Of a stretch of 45,577 nt of DNA, positions 23,990 to 30,593 are shown one piece after another; the first letter of the stretch is position 1; each line of letters opens with the position of its first letter. The notes under the pieces were generated by a model. That model was not told the origin of the DNA and did not search any database. It saw only the letters and a program-made list of their open reading frames with translations. A program made the position numbers and the translations under genes. Source of the DNA: a virus; the IMG/VR virus record IMGVR_UViG_3300029309_000061, positions 1-45,577 of that record; one strand, 5' to 3'.

Positions 23990-24982
23990 TTACCCTCCTA
24001 AAATATTGGCCACAGTATCCACACAGAATCCATTGCCTAGCATCTTGTATCTCTGACTATTTGAGATTGGTTTAACTTCCCCAAGATAGCCATGTTTGTG
24101 GTCAAACTCTCCGTACTGTGTGTATAGGTCTGGTACTGTCTGCAATCGCTCGCACTCTAAAGGAGTCAATGCCCTCCAATGCAGAGTGCCTACATCTACC
24201 TTAGGCATTCGCCACCCACCTTGCATGGTCGTGAGTGTGGGACTCTTGCCTTGCCTACTGTATACTCTCTTGATTATGTCATAGCCTTTTAGGTCTGCTT
24301 CTCCTACCTGTTTACACTTGTCCCAATCTGGGTGGCCTTTGTCATCGAATACTATCTGTCTCTTACTTCTCTTGTAGTAGTGTGAGAGATTGCCACCTTT
24401 AAAGTAGTTGGCATCTAGACAGTAGGACTTGTCCCTGTCTGCCATAGCACCATCTTCTAGTATGTCATTGAGTACAATACCCTTATCTTCTGACCTCGTA
24501 AACTTAATATTAGTCCAATATAATCTTCTACGTTGTTGGGCAGAATCAATCTTACTATTCTCCTCATAACATTCTATGTCTGGGAATATCTCTTTGAATG
24601 TCTGCGTAAAGTAATCTCGCCACTCACTAGGCATTGAAGCAACATTCTCTATCAATACTTTGTCAATGGCGAGACCTCGCAAGGCATCCAATAAAACCTT
24701 AGACATATCTCGTGGGTCTGACTGAAACTTTCTGAGTCCAGAAATTGAATAACTCTGACAGGGAAAACCTGCCACCAGTAAATCAATCTTCTTACCCTTT
24801 AGCTTAGTCCAATTTCTTGCATCACCATGTCGAATGATATCTGGATATCTATACCTACTAACTGCCGTGGCATACTTATCTATCTCAAAAGCATGGTACT
24901 CCCTTGGGTGGCTGCGGATTCTATCTAGGGCTATCCTAGCACCTGACATGCCATCAAAGAAGCTAACTACTGTGTCATACAT
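23990..24982 (-). CDS. DNA (cytosine-5) methyltransferase
   Basis: 330 aa. Motif I FFDGMSGA (8-15), motif IV GFPCQSYS with catalytic C75, motif VI IENV (E112), motif VIII QQRRRLYW (149-156), target-recognition region about 160-270, then LTPLECERLQ and motif X RYKMLGNGF with N317. All catalytic motifs are intact. Makes 5-methylcytosine, probably to protect phage DNA. No paired restriction enzyme is visible, so it is an orphan. Target sequence cannot be read from the protein. GAGAGGTT precedes the start. Confidence 0.95.
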   Translation of the reverse strand: MYDTVVSFFDGMSGARIALDRIRSHPREYHAFEIDKYATAVSRYRYPDIIRHGDARNWTKLKGKKIDLLVAGFPCQSYSISGLRKFQSDPRDMSKVLLDALRGLAIDKVLIENVASMPSEWRDYFTQTFKEIFPDIECYEENSKIDSAQQRRRLYWTNIKFTRSEDKGIVLNDILEDGAMADRDKSYCLDANYFKGGNLSHYYKRSKRQIVFDDKGHPDWDKCKQVGEADLKGYDIIKRVYSRQGKSPTLTTMQGGWRMPKVDVGTLHWRALTPLECERLQTVPDLYTQYGEFDHKHGYLGEVKPISNSQRYKMLGNGFCVDTVANILGG

Positions 24983-24995
24983 ACACTAACCTCTC

Positions 24996-25121
24996 TTATC
25001 CTGTTTGTAATAATTTTCCACAGATACCACACTCATAGCCATGATATCTATGGTTGTCCTCAGTAAACTCATAGTATACTGCATTCTCCTCGCAATCGTG
25101 TTCTTCTACCTCTTCATCCAT
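24996..25121 (-). CDS. 41-aa zinc-ribbon-like peptide
   Basis: Starts MDEEVEEHDCEENAVYYEFT and ends with ECGICGKLLQTG. A C-terminal CxxC plus upstream His and Cys could form a small zinc site. GAGG six to seven bases before ATG 25121. Lies between the methyltransferase and a larger hypothetical gene. Confidence 0.52.
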   Translation of the reverse strand: MDEEVEEHDCEENAVYYEFTEDNHRYHGYECGICGKLLQTG

Positions 25122-25130
25122 ATTTATACC

Positions 25131-25772
25131 TCATTTAATATTATGTATTCTTCTCCATGCTACCCATGTTATCGCTTGTATCTGATAGGGTAGGTAGCTT
25201 GTCCCTTCAGATTGATTTATCTCCCTAGTGGCATCTATATATGCCTGAGAGATAACCCTATACTGTTTGTTGGTTACGTTACTGCTATTGCTACTCAGAG
25301 CAAACTTCTCTCCCATGTAGATAGCTTTAGCATGTCCATCAATACAAACTGTATTACTGCTAGTCTCCTTTAAATCATATCCATAGATACAATCAAAGAA
25401 TGCTTTTACTTTATTCCCATTTAGTATATCTCTAATATCCAGATAGACATTAGAACTACCACTATCAAGCAAACCAAGTATTTTTATTGCTTTCTCTTTA
25501 TTAGCATTATACGTGCATACTTTTACCTCAGACAATGGTATTCCTGTCTTATATGCCACACACATATTTTCTGCATCAATAACATTCCTCTCCCATTTAT
25601 TATTGGGGGACAATGCTGCCAATACTCCCACAACTATAGCTGAGTGCATAGTAGTCTTTTTAGCTATGTCTCTACAGCTTTTGTTGGCTATCTTATACCA
25701 ATTCTCTCCATGCTTTTTCTCATAAGCCTTGGAGAGATAGTACACTCCCTTTATATTCTCAATCATATCCAC
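25131..25772 (-). CDS. 213-aa conserved phage protein, helix-hairpin-helix glycosylase-like
   Basis: Has the segments AALSPNNKWERNVIDAENM, NKEKAIKILGLL, VCIDGHAKAIYMGEKF and PYQIQAITWVAWRR. These are shared by a phage/plasmid family of unknown function (DUF7178-like, from memory) that resembles the all-helical fold of HhH base-excision glycosylases. The invariant Asp in CIDGHA could be functional. Any DNA repair role is inference. Confidence 0.62.
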   Translation of the reverse strand: MDMIENIKGVYYLSKAYEKKHGENWYKIANKSCRDIAKKTTMHSAIVVGVLAALSPNNKWERNVIDAENMCVAYKTGIPLSEVKVCTYNANKEKAIKILGLLDSGSSNVYLDIRDILNGNKVKAFFDCIYGYDLKETSSNTVCIDGHAKAIYMGEKFALSSNSSNVTNKQYRVISQAYIDATREINQSEGTSYLPYQIQAITWVAWRRIHNIK

Positions 25773-26056
25773 TCCTGTCTTAATTTAATACCTAATACTC
25801 TTGATAGGTGGTCGACTATAGCGAATCCCATATCCATACCACAACCACCAATACGAACACCATTATTTCTTATTTTATATCCTAATGCTTTTGATACATA
25901 ATAATTATAATTTAATGGCATATTTTCTTTTATACTAATTATTTTTATGTCCCTTGTCATACCAGATTGGCTGACATGTTGAACATTAGTGTATATCGTG
26001 TCTCCATCTTTTAATGAAGACTTTAGATATTCTATTGCTTCTCTTTTTACCATCAT
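25763..26056 (-). CDS. 97-aa conserved early protein of unknown function
   Basis: Contains TNVQHVSQSGMTRDIKIISI, then GVRIGGCGMDMGFAIVDHL. The HVSxSGMTR and GGCGMDMGFA pairs recur in small phage and plasmid proteins of several phyla. GAGAGGAGA precedes the start, just after the long hairpin at 26071-26116. Confidence 0.65.
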   Translation of the reverse strand: MMVKREAIEYLKSSLKDGDTIYTNVQHVSQSGMTRDIKIISIKENMPLNYNYYVSKALGYKIRNNGVRIGGCGMDMGFAIVDHLSRVLGIKLRQEWI

Positions 26057-26070
26057 TTTTTTCTCCTCTC

Positions 26071-26116
26071 AATAATGGTCATAGGACACTCAAGAGAATG
26101 CCCTATAATCATTATT
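26071..26116 (-). promoter_or_regulatory. 18-bp RNA hairpin between two early genes
   Basis: As minus-strand RNA: a 7-bp stem (AAUAAUG/CAUUAUU), a 3x3 internal loop, an 11-bp stem (AUAGGGCAUUC/GAGUGUCCUAU) and a UCUU tetraloop. Two of the 11 pairs are G-U, so the upper stem is complete only as minus-strand RNA. No U-run follows, arguing against a terminator. Possible RNase III site or mRNA stabiliser. Confidence 0.65.
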
Positions 26117-26372
26117 CTGCTTGGTCTAATTCTAACTCTATCATAGTCAAGATAGCTTGTAAACATGTAAGTGTCCCATCATAAGGATATTCCTTATCAA
26201 GGGTAGGACAACAGATATAATAGTCTGTGTCATACTCATTCTTTTCCATGCCTACACAAGTATGAACTTTTATTTGCTTGCCATAATGGGCAAAGCTACC
26301 ATTCATTCCCAACATGTAATAGTCTTTTATACCTTTAGCATTTAGACCTTTTCTTAAAGTTCTTTCAGTCAT
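26112..26372 (-). CDS. 86-aa early hypothetical protein
   Basis: Starts MTERTLRKGLNAKGIKDYYM and continues with LGMNGSFAHYGKQIKVHTCV; ends LTMIELELDQAE. Its stop is within the base of the long hairpin. TAGAGGAG precedes the ATG. No family recognised. Confidence 0.58.
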   Translation of the reverse strand: MTERTLRKGLNAKGIKDYYMLGMNGSFAHYGKQIKVHTCVGMEKNEYDTDYYICCPTLDKEYPYDGTLTCLQAILTMIELELDQAE

Positions 26373-26430
26373 CGTATTTACTCCTCTAGTTTATACGATA
26401 GGTAGCACCTCTAAAGATTGTTGTCAATAA

Positions 26431-26655
26431 CTACTTAGCGTAGCCTTTTTGTCCGAATACTTTTTTCTTGCTATACTGTGCAATATAGCCACTAAGCCAA
26501 GGTCTGACCTTGCCATTTTTCGTATAGAAATACTCATTACTTTTGTCACTATTATAAGGCAATATCATATTTTCTATGATATTTTTTGCGATATCTCTTG
26601 ATATCATCTTCTGTGATTTTCTATAACCTTTAATGTTGAATATATTGTTTTTCAT
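26431..26655 (-). CDS. 74-aa first gene of the leftward early operon
   Basis: Starts MKNNIFNIKGYRKSQKMISR; basic overall and helical at the N terminus, with KVRPWLSGYIAQYSKKK near the end. GCGAGG eight bases before ATG. As the first gene leaving the control region it may act very early, but I do not recognise it. Confidence 0.58.
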   Translation of the reverse strand: MKNNIFNIKGYRKSQKMISRDIAKNIIENMILPYNSDKSNEYFYTKNGKVRPWLSGYIAQYSKKKVFGQKGYAK

Positions 26656-26713
26656 AATTAATACCTCGCATAAATAATGAGGTACTACCTATGGTATAAA
26701 CTATCTGCAAATA

Positions 26714-26767
26714 AGGGTAGTCCCATGCATTGCTGCAAGGGTAGGTTGGCCTACCTTAGACTACCCT
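26714..26767. repeat. Three-way-junction inverted repeat
   Basis: A 9-bp perfect stem (AGGGTAGTC 26714-26722 / GACTACCCT 26759-26767) encloses two hairpins: TGCA-TTGC-TGCA (26726-26737) and GGTAGG-TTGG-CCTACC (26740-26755). Could be a structured leader or small RNA, or a DNA cruciform. It does not fit a tRNA. Confidence 0.6.
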
Positions 26768-26900
26768 ACATTCGCAAGGTATTTTATTTTGCCGTGGTGC
26801 ATTGCATCTCAGCCGTACTGCTCCCACCATCCAAACGATACACGCTTCACCTACGCTAATCGAAATTGACCCTAGCATGTGGCATTTTATTTCCCTACAG

Positions 26901-26954
26901 CCAACACTATCGTAATGTTGGAGGTCTCCCACGCACTCTGAAAACTACCAGAGT
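26901..26954. repeat. Two hairpins in the leader of the leftward early operon
   Basis: CCAACA (26901-26906) pairs with TGTTGG (26916-26921) over a 9-base loop; ACTCTG (26935-26940) pairs with CAGAGT (26949-26954) over 8 bases. Both are perfect. If the early transcript starts near 27.0 kb they lie in its 5' leader. Confidence 0.45.
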
Positions 26955-27253
26955 TCAATCTATGTAATACTCTAAAACTTGTTACTCTTAAACCGTATTT
27001 TACTTTTCGTTTTTCGTCAAGTTCTTTTTTAGTCTTTTAGTCTATTCGAATCTACATCAAGTCTAGAGTGTCAATTTACGTTTTTAATCTGCCTAAGCAT
27101 TTTACTCTAAGTGTTCGTTTCGATTCGAACTGAGAAGACTATGAACTAAAAAACAAACAATGTGAAGCTTTTTTTTGCATGGCAATGCATTTTTCTTCTA
27201 AACCATTGAAAAACAACGATTTTTTCTTATGAATTGATAGTCAATAATGTATT

Positions 27254-27280
27254 ATTATATAAAAAACATAATAAAAACAA
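27254..27280 (-). promoter_or_regulatory. Candidate leftward early promoter
   Basis: Minus strand TTGTTT (27280-27275), 15-base spacer, TATAAT (27259-27254) in very AT-rich DNA. An alternative is TTGACG (27020-27015) with a weak -10 (TACGGT). A leftward promoter must exist in this region, but neither candidate is secure. Confidence 0.3.
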
Positions 27281-27444
27281 TGCGTTAGCAATAAGTGTTG
27301 TAAAAAAGTGTGGCCAACACGCAACATGCGTGACAAAAATATTACTGCATGCATGTGCCACCCCGGGCTGCGTGGATAGTATGTATGTACTCTGCCAGAG
27401 ATGGGAATTTTAGGTTGTTAAGTACATGTACAGCAGCGTATATT

Positions 27445-27564
27445 TTAGGCAGCAGCTGTAATTATGCCTAAATATTAGGCATTTGTACAGTTTTTACACA
27501 AAGCTTTGTTAATTATTACTCTAGAGGTGGAGGAGAACTGGGGTGCAACGAAAGTATTGCCTAA
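27445..27564. repeat. TGCCTAA heptamer cluster with a 17-bp palindrome
   Basis: TGCCTAA or its complement at 27445-27451, 27465-27471, 27475-27481 and 27558-27564, plus one at 27090-27096. Two copies form TGCCTAAATATTAGGCA (27465-27481), a perfect 7-3-7 palindrome. Fits a dimeric regulator's operator or iteron-like origin sites. Confidence 0.6.
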
Positions 27565-27581
27565 TTTTTGTACATTTTGTG

Positions 27582-27609
27582 TTGACAAGGGGGTGCATTA
27601 TGTGATACT
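27582..27609 (+). promoter_or_regulatory. Rightward promoter overlapped by an operator palindrome
   Basis: TTGACA (27582-27587), 16-base spacer, GATACT (27604-27609, 4 of 6 matches). The -10 is the left arm of GATACTATTGTAGTATC (27604-27620), a perfect 7-3-7 palindrome, so a bound protein would block the promoter. Confidence 0.6.
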
Positions 27610-27694
27610 ATTGTAGTATCAGGTAGCCTAATGTGTATTGTTAAGTATTTTGGCAACAGTCTAGCATTATTTTCTTAGAAGATGAAGATTTATG

Positions 27695-27722
27695 TTGACA
27701 TACATAACGTATACATTATAAT
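27695..27722 (+). promoter_or_regulatory. Consensus rightward promoter of arm D
   Basis: TTGACA (27695-27700), 16-base spacer, TATAAT (27717-27722), both perfect. Drives the plus-strand genes from 27.84 kb on. Its layout and downstream leader match the leftward promoter at 21.75 kb. Confidence 0.82.
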
Positions 27723-27812
27723 ATACTTAAAGTATCTTAAAGTTAACCTTAATCTCCTACTCCTTTAGTTAATATTTAAAGTTACTTTAAGAATACTTTA
27801 AGTATACTGGTA
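27723..27812 (+). promoter_or_regulatory. Leader with CTTTAAG-type dyads, copy 2
   Basis: Has five or so copies of CTTAAAG/CTTTAAG and the 17-mer CTTAAAGTTAACCTTAA also found in the 21.7-kb leader, in the same order after the -10. Candidate shared operator or RNA element. Confidence 0.6.
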
Positions 27813-27838
27813 ACAGAAAATTTAAATTAGAGGGGAAG

Positions 27839-28153
27839 GTGTATTTTCTGTCGTTTGTTCTTGACAAGGGACACGGAGAAAGTATAACTAGGGTCATGCC
27901 AAAGACAAAAACGTATGTTAGCGATAATGTCTTGCACGAATTTTATAAAGCTTTAGCTGATGGTGACGAATCAAGACTACGAAGATGTCATATCCCAAGG
28001 TCAGATGTTTTCTACGTCCGTGAAAAGATATTTCAGGATACTGGAGTACGCTACACACTAGACCACGTAGAGAGGGCAATGTACCTAGAGGGAATGCTTG
28101 AAGCAAAAGATGTTTATCAGCCACACGTAAAGAGAAAAAACTATGGCACATGA
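27839..28153 (+). CDS. 104-aa hypothetical protein at the start of arm D
   Basis: GTG start at 27839 with GAGG five bases before it; an ATG at 27896 would give an 85-aa form starting MPKTKTYVSDNV. Body: LHEFYKALADGDESRLRRCH, PRSDVFYVREKIFQDTG and YTLDHVERAMYLEGML, a helical pattern I recall from marine phages. It could be a DNA-binding regulator given its first position, but no clear HTH is proven. A TTGACA-N16-TATAAC element lies inside its 5' end. Confidence 0.62.
   Translation: MYFLSFVLDKGHGESITRVMPKTKTYVSDNVLHEFYKALADGDESRLRRCHIPRSDVFYVREKIFQDTGVRYTLDHVERAMYLEGMLEAKDVYQPHVKRKNYGT
27861..27888 (+). promoter_or_regulatory. Promoter-like element inside the first arm D gene
   Basis: TTGACA (27861-27866), 16-base spacer, TATAAC (27883-27888). 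A start seven bases on would fall at the ATG at 27896, giving a leaderless mRNA for the shorter protein form. May be chance, but the geometry equals the other promoters. Confidence 0.4.
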
Positions 28154-28436
28154 AAAAAGAAGAGCAGCACTCCTCAAGAAGCACAATCTAAAAGGGGTAA
28201 ATAAACCCAAGAGAACACCAGACCATAAAACAAAGTCTCACATGGTTCTGGCACAGCAAGGTCACGAGCTAAAGTTAATACGTTTTGGACAGCAGGGAGT
28301 TAGGGGAGCAGGTAAAAACCCTAAGAGTGCCAAAGATAAAGCACGAAAGAAATCATATTATGCACGACATGATGCACAAGACTCAAAGCCAAGTAAAATG
28401 TCAGCACGATACTGGTCACACAAAGTAAAATGGTAG
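28143..28436 (+). CDS. 97-aa basic marine-phage protein (DUF6321-like)
   Basis: Contains LIRFGQQGVRGAGKNPKSAK, KARKKSYYARH and MSARYWSHKVKW, the typical segments of a small Lys/Arg-rich family common in marine phages (family name from memory). Predicted nucleic-acid binding by charge. First of several very basic small proteins. Confidence 0.7.
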   Translation: MAHEKRRAALLKKHNLKGVNKPKRTPDHKTKSHMVLAQQGHELKLIRFGQQGVRGAGKNPKSAKDKARKKSYYARHDAQDSKPSKMSARYWSHKVKW

Positions 28437-28445
28437 GAGAACATT

Positions 28446-28871
28446 ATGGCTGAGAAAAAAGAATCCTTTGTAGATAAACTAGAAAAACTTCCATCTAAGT
28501 TATTAAACTTTATTCTAGAACCAATCAGAGAGTCACAAAGAAAAATGATGGAGGAAGCAGGAGACCCTTATACTGACGAGCAGTTAAAGGAGATGAAGGC
28601 TATAGATAAAGAACTCTATAATGATTACATGAGAGACCCAATAGGATTTAGAATAAGAGCCAAGAGGAGTGGTGTTCGAAAGGGGGGACTGATGAAGAAG
28701 AAGAAAAAGAATGAGATGAATGTGGGTGGACTAACACAGTCTGCCATGCAGAATGGCTTGAGTAGAAAAGTAAACCCTACTACTGGACTAACCATGAAGA
28801 AGGGCGGCATGATAGACTACCGTAAGAAAGGAATGTTCTACGGTGGGGGAATGGCGAGAAGAGGTAGATAG
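28446..28871 (+). CDS. 141-aa Lys/Gly-rich hypothetical protein
   Basis: Residues 1-75 are helical and charged (FVDKLEKLPSKLLNFILEPI). Residues 75-141 are Lys/Gly/Met-rich with GG motifs (RKGGLMKKKKKNE, NVGGLTQS, KKGGMIDYRKKGMFYGGGMA). Preceded by AGGAG. Role unknown; the tail resembles that of the 113-aa protein downstream. Confidence 0.6.
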   Translation: MAEKKESFVDKLEKLPSKLLNFILEPIRESQRKMMEEAGDPYTDEQLKEMKAIDKELYNDYMRDPIGFRIRAKRSGVRKGGLMKKKKKNEMNVGGLTQSAMQNGLSRKVNPTTGLTMKKGGMIDYRKKGMFYGGGMARRGR

Positions 28872-29221
28872 TGGCAAATGTCCTCAGCACCTCTCGGCTG
28901 AAGAATGTAAAGACGGACTTAACGACTACAAATGCTACTACCGTCTACACCTGTCCTGCCCTCACAGTCTCTGTGATACAGTCTATGCTTGTGTCAGAGG
29001 ACAGTGCTAATGCTGATACAATAACGGTTACGATTACAAATGGTAGTGATGTGTTTAGTGTATATAAGGATAAGGCTGTAGGGTCTAAGGGGACAGTAGA
29101 ATTATTTACCAGAGACTTAATACTAACCTCTGGGGATATTATTAAAGTTACAGCAGGTACAGCAAATAGGTTGCATGTTATTACATCTATTATAGAAATA
29201 CCAAAAACAACTGCAGCTTAA
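28871..29221 (+). CDS. 116-aa beta-sandwich virion protein (decoration or fibre-like)
   Basis: GTG start overlapping the previous TAG. TTVYTCPALTVSVIQSMLVS, ADTITVTITNGSDVFSVYKD and GDIIKVTAGTANRLHVITSI read as alternating beta strands of a small phage structural family widespread in marine viruses. Likely a capsid decoration or tail attachment protein. Confidence 0.6.
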   Translation: MANVLSTSRLKNVKTDLTTTNATTVYTCPALTVSVIQSMLVSEDSANADTITVTITNGSDVFSVYKDKAVGSKGTVELFTRDLILTSGDIIKVTAGTANRLHVITSIIEIPKTTAA

Positions 29222-29224
29222 TAC

Positions 29225-29253
29225 TTGCTTTTACTTTGTAAGTGTGATACAAT
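29225..29253 (+). promoter_or_regulatory. Candidate promoter in a 57-base gap
   Basis: TTGCTT (29225-29230), 17-base spacer, TACAAT (29248-29253), before the 225-aa gene. Weak -35; spacer differs from the N16 set. Confidence 0.35.
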
Positions 29254-29278
29254 TAATTTTTAACAAAATGGTTGGCAC

Positions 29279-29956
29279 ATGGCATATTTACAAAGTAACA
29301 TCCCATACTTTAAGGCATGGGTAAGAAGAGAATATACGTGTAACTTTCAACGATACGAAGGGGAGTTTTTACACGCAATGGTTATAGCCGTAACGAGTAT
29401 GCCGAATAGGTCACTCAGTTTTCAGGTCATCTTTACTGGCTGCGAGTCAGATGATACAGATGAACCGAATGTACACGGTGGAGCAATGTGGGCGAGAATG
29501 CCCATCACAGCATTGGTTGGTGACACACCATATGACGAATGGCCGCAAGAGTTACCACCATACGTAGCACAGCCTTGGGATTGTATGTCGCATGACCACT
29601 CAGTCTACGTTTTGAATAGAGCGACTCCTGCTCCTTGGATAGCCAAGATAGAGGGAGAGTTCTACCCTGCGAAATACTATTTTACTGTAGACTATACAGA
29701 CAGTGAGATAGCAGATGACCCGGCTCAACATAAACAAAGTCATGTGTTAGAGTTGATGGATGCAGGAGAGTATACTGGTAACATCGTTGCGTTACCAAAC
29801 AACAGAGTACGAGTAACACACCCTGCATGGTTTGAGACAGGGGAAGGACCACCTGACTTTATGCCGAACCAGAGGGTGTTCCATTCAAAACAAGAGACTG
29901 AGTACGTTTGGGATACTCAGAGAGTCTTTAATAACTTATATGCTAAAGAGGAGTAA
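29279..29956 (+). CDS. 225-aa conserved marine-phage protein, unknown function
   Basis: Starts MAYLQSNIPYFKAWVRREYT. Includes FQVIFTGCESDD, GGAMWARMPITALVGD and YPAKYYFTVDYTDSEIADDP, with many Trp, Tyr and Asp. I recall close relatives in cyanophages and pelagiphages, always unassigned. Stands apart in composition from its basic neighbours. No catalytic motif recognised. Confidence 0.62.
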   Translation: MAYLQSNIPYFKAWVRREYTCNFQRYEGEFLHAMVIAVTSMPNRSLSFQVIFTGCESDDTDEPNVHGGAMWARMPITALVGDTPYDEWPQELPPYVAQPWDCMSHDHSVYVLNRATPAPWIAKIEGEFYPAKYYFTVDYTDSEIADDPAQHKQSHVLELMDAGEYTGNIVALPNNRVRVTHPAWFETGEGPPDFMPNQRVFHSKQETEYVWDTQRVFNNLYAKEE

Positions 29957-29961
29957 CAATC

Positions 29962-30303
29962 ATGGCAATAAAAAAGAAACCAATGAAGAAAAAAGGTATG
30001 GCTCGTGGTGGAGCTGCGATGAAGAAAAAAGGAATGGCTAAAGGTGGAGTTAAAATGCCTATGGTCAAAAAGGGTGGGAAGATGATTCCTGCTTTTGCTG
30101 CAGACGGTAAAGGCAAAATGAATAAAGGTGGCATGACCAAAAAGAAAAAGGGCATGGCTAAAGGTGGTGCAGCAATGAAGAAGAAGGGTATGGCTAAGGG
30201 TGGAGCTACTATGAAGAAGAAGGGTTACGCAGCAGGGGGTATGTCTGTTGGTCAACTTAGAGCTGCAGCTAAAGCCAAAGGCTACAAAATAATGAAGGGC
30301 TAG
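29962..30303 (+). CDS. 113-aa Lys/Gly/Met repeat protein
   Basis: About 30% lysine, built from repeats of MKKKGMAKGG type (six or more degenerate copies) followed by a C-terminal SVGQLRAAAKAKGYKIMKG helix. Resembles histone H1-like or KKG-repeat proteins in charge. Probably binds DNA or a polyanion; phage relatives are uncharacterised. The DNA repeats make it prone to copy-number change. Confidence 0.68.
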   Translation: MAIKKKPMKKKGMARGGAAMKKKGMAKGGVKMPMVKKGGKMIPAFAADGKGKMNKGGMTKKKKGMAKGGAAMKKKGMAKGGATMKKKGYAAGGMSVGQLRAAAKAKGYKIMKG

Positions 30304-30305
30304 TT

Positions 30306-30593
30306 ATGGCTACTGCACAAAACAAAGCTAAAGTCAAAAAGGTAATTAAGGGTTTGAAGAAGGCTTCTAAGTTACACGCAGGACAAGCAAAGTCTTTGTC
30401 CTCACTTTCTGGCTTTAGCAAAGGTGGAAGTACAGTCAACAAAGCAGGTAACTATACCAAACCTACTATGCGAAAGAATTTGTTTGGTAGGATTAAAGCA
30501 GGTTCTAAAGGGGGTAAGCCCGGACAGTGGAGTGCTAGGAAAGCTCAGATGTTAGCCAAACAGTACAAAGCTAAGGGTGGTGGTTATCGCTAA
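30306..30593 (+). CDS. 95-aa basic conserved phage protein
   Basis: VNKAGNYTKPTMRKNLFGRI then AGSKGGKPGQWSARKAQMLA and YKAKGGGYR: a strongly conserved small family in marine phages, no known role. N-terminal Lys-rich helix. Next gene starts within its last codons. Confidence 0.7.
   Translation: MATAQNKAKVKKVIKGLKKASKLHAGQAKSLSSLSGFSKGGSTVNKAGNYTKPTMRKNLFGRIKAGSKGGKPGQWSARKAQMLAKQYKAKGGGYR

Larger units (their letters stand above)
26656..27838. other. 1.2-kb gene-free control region between divergent arms
   Basis: No convincing protein gene. From left to right: a GC-richer part with several hairpins (26714-26954), an AT-rich part with T-runs (27000-27300), a short GC-rich dyad cluster (27300-27420), palindromes and promoters (27440-27722), and a dyad-rich leader. 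Reading frames inside it (for example 26677-26859) lack ribosome sites and family features. It is the likely seat of early promoters and perhaps of the replication origin. Confidence 0.7.

Noticed and set aside
26373-26430. TTGACA in the gap between two early minus-strand genes as an internal promoter
   Set aside because: CTACCT at 16 bases is not a usable -10; TATAAA lies too far away.
26677-26859. 60-aa plus-strand frame in the control region
   Set aside because: Covers the hairpin block, has no ribosome site and no recognisable features; more likely a chance frame in structured DNA.
27047-27074. TTGACA on the minus strand as the early leftward promoter
   Set aside because: The -35 is perfect, but hexamers at spacers 16-18 (GATTCG, ATTCGA, TTCGAA) do not resemble a -10.
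27040-27135. TTCGAATC and GATTCGAAC sequences that look like a tRNA T-loop or an attP core
   Set aside because: The flanking bases do not pair as a T arm and no acceptor end follows on either strand; no tRNA fragment can be built.
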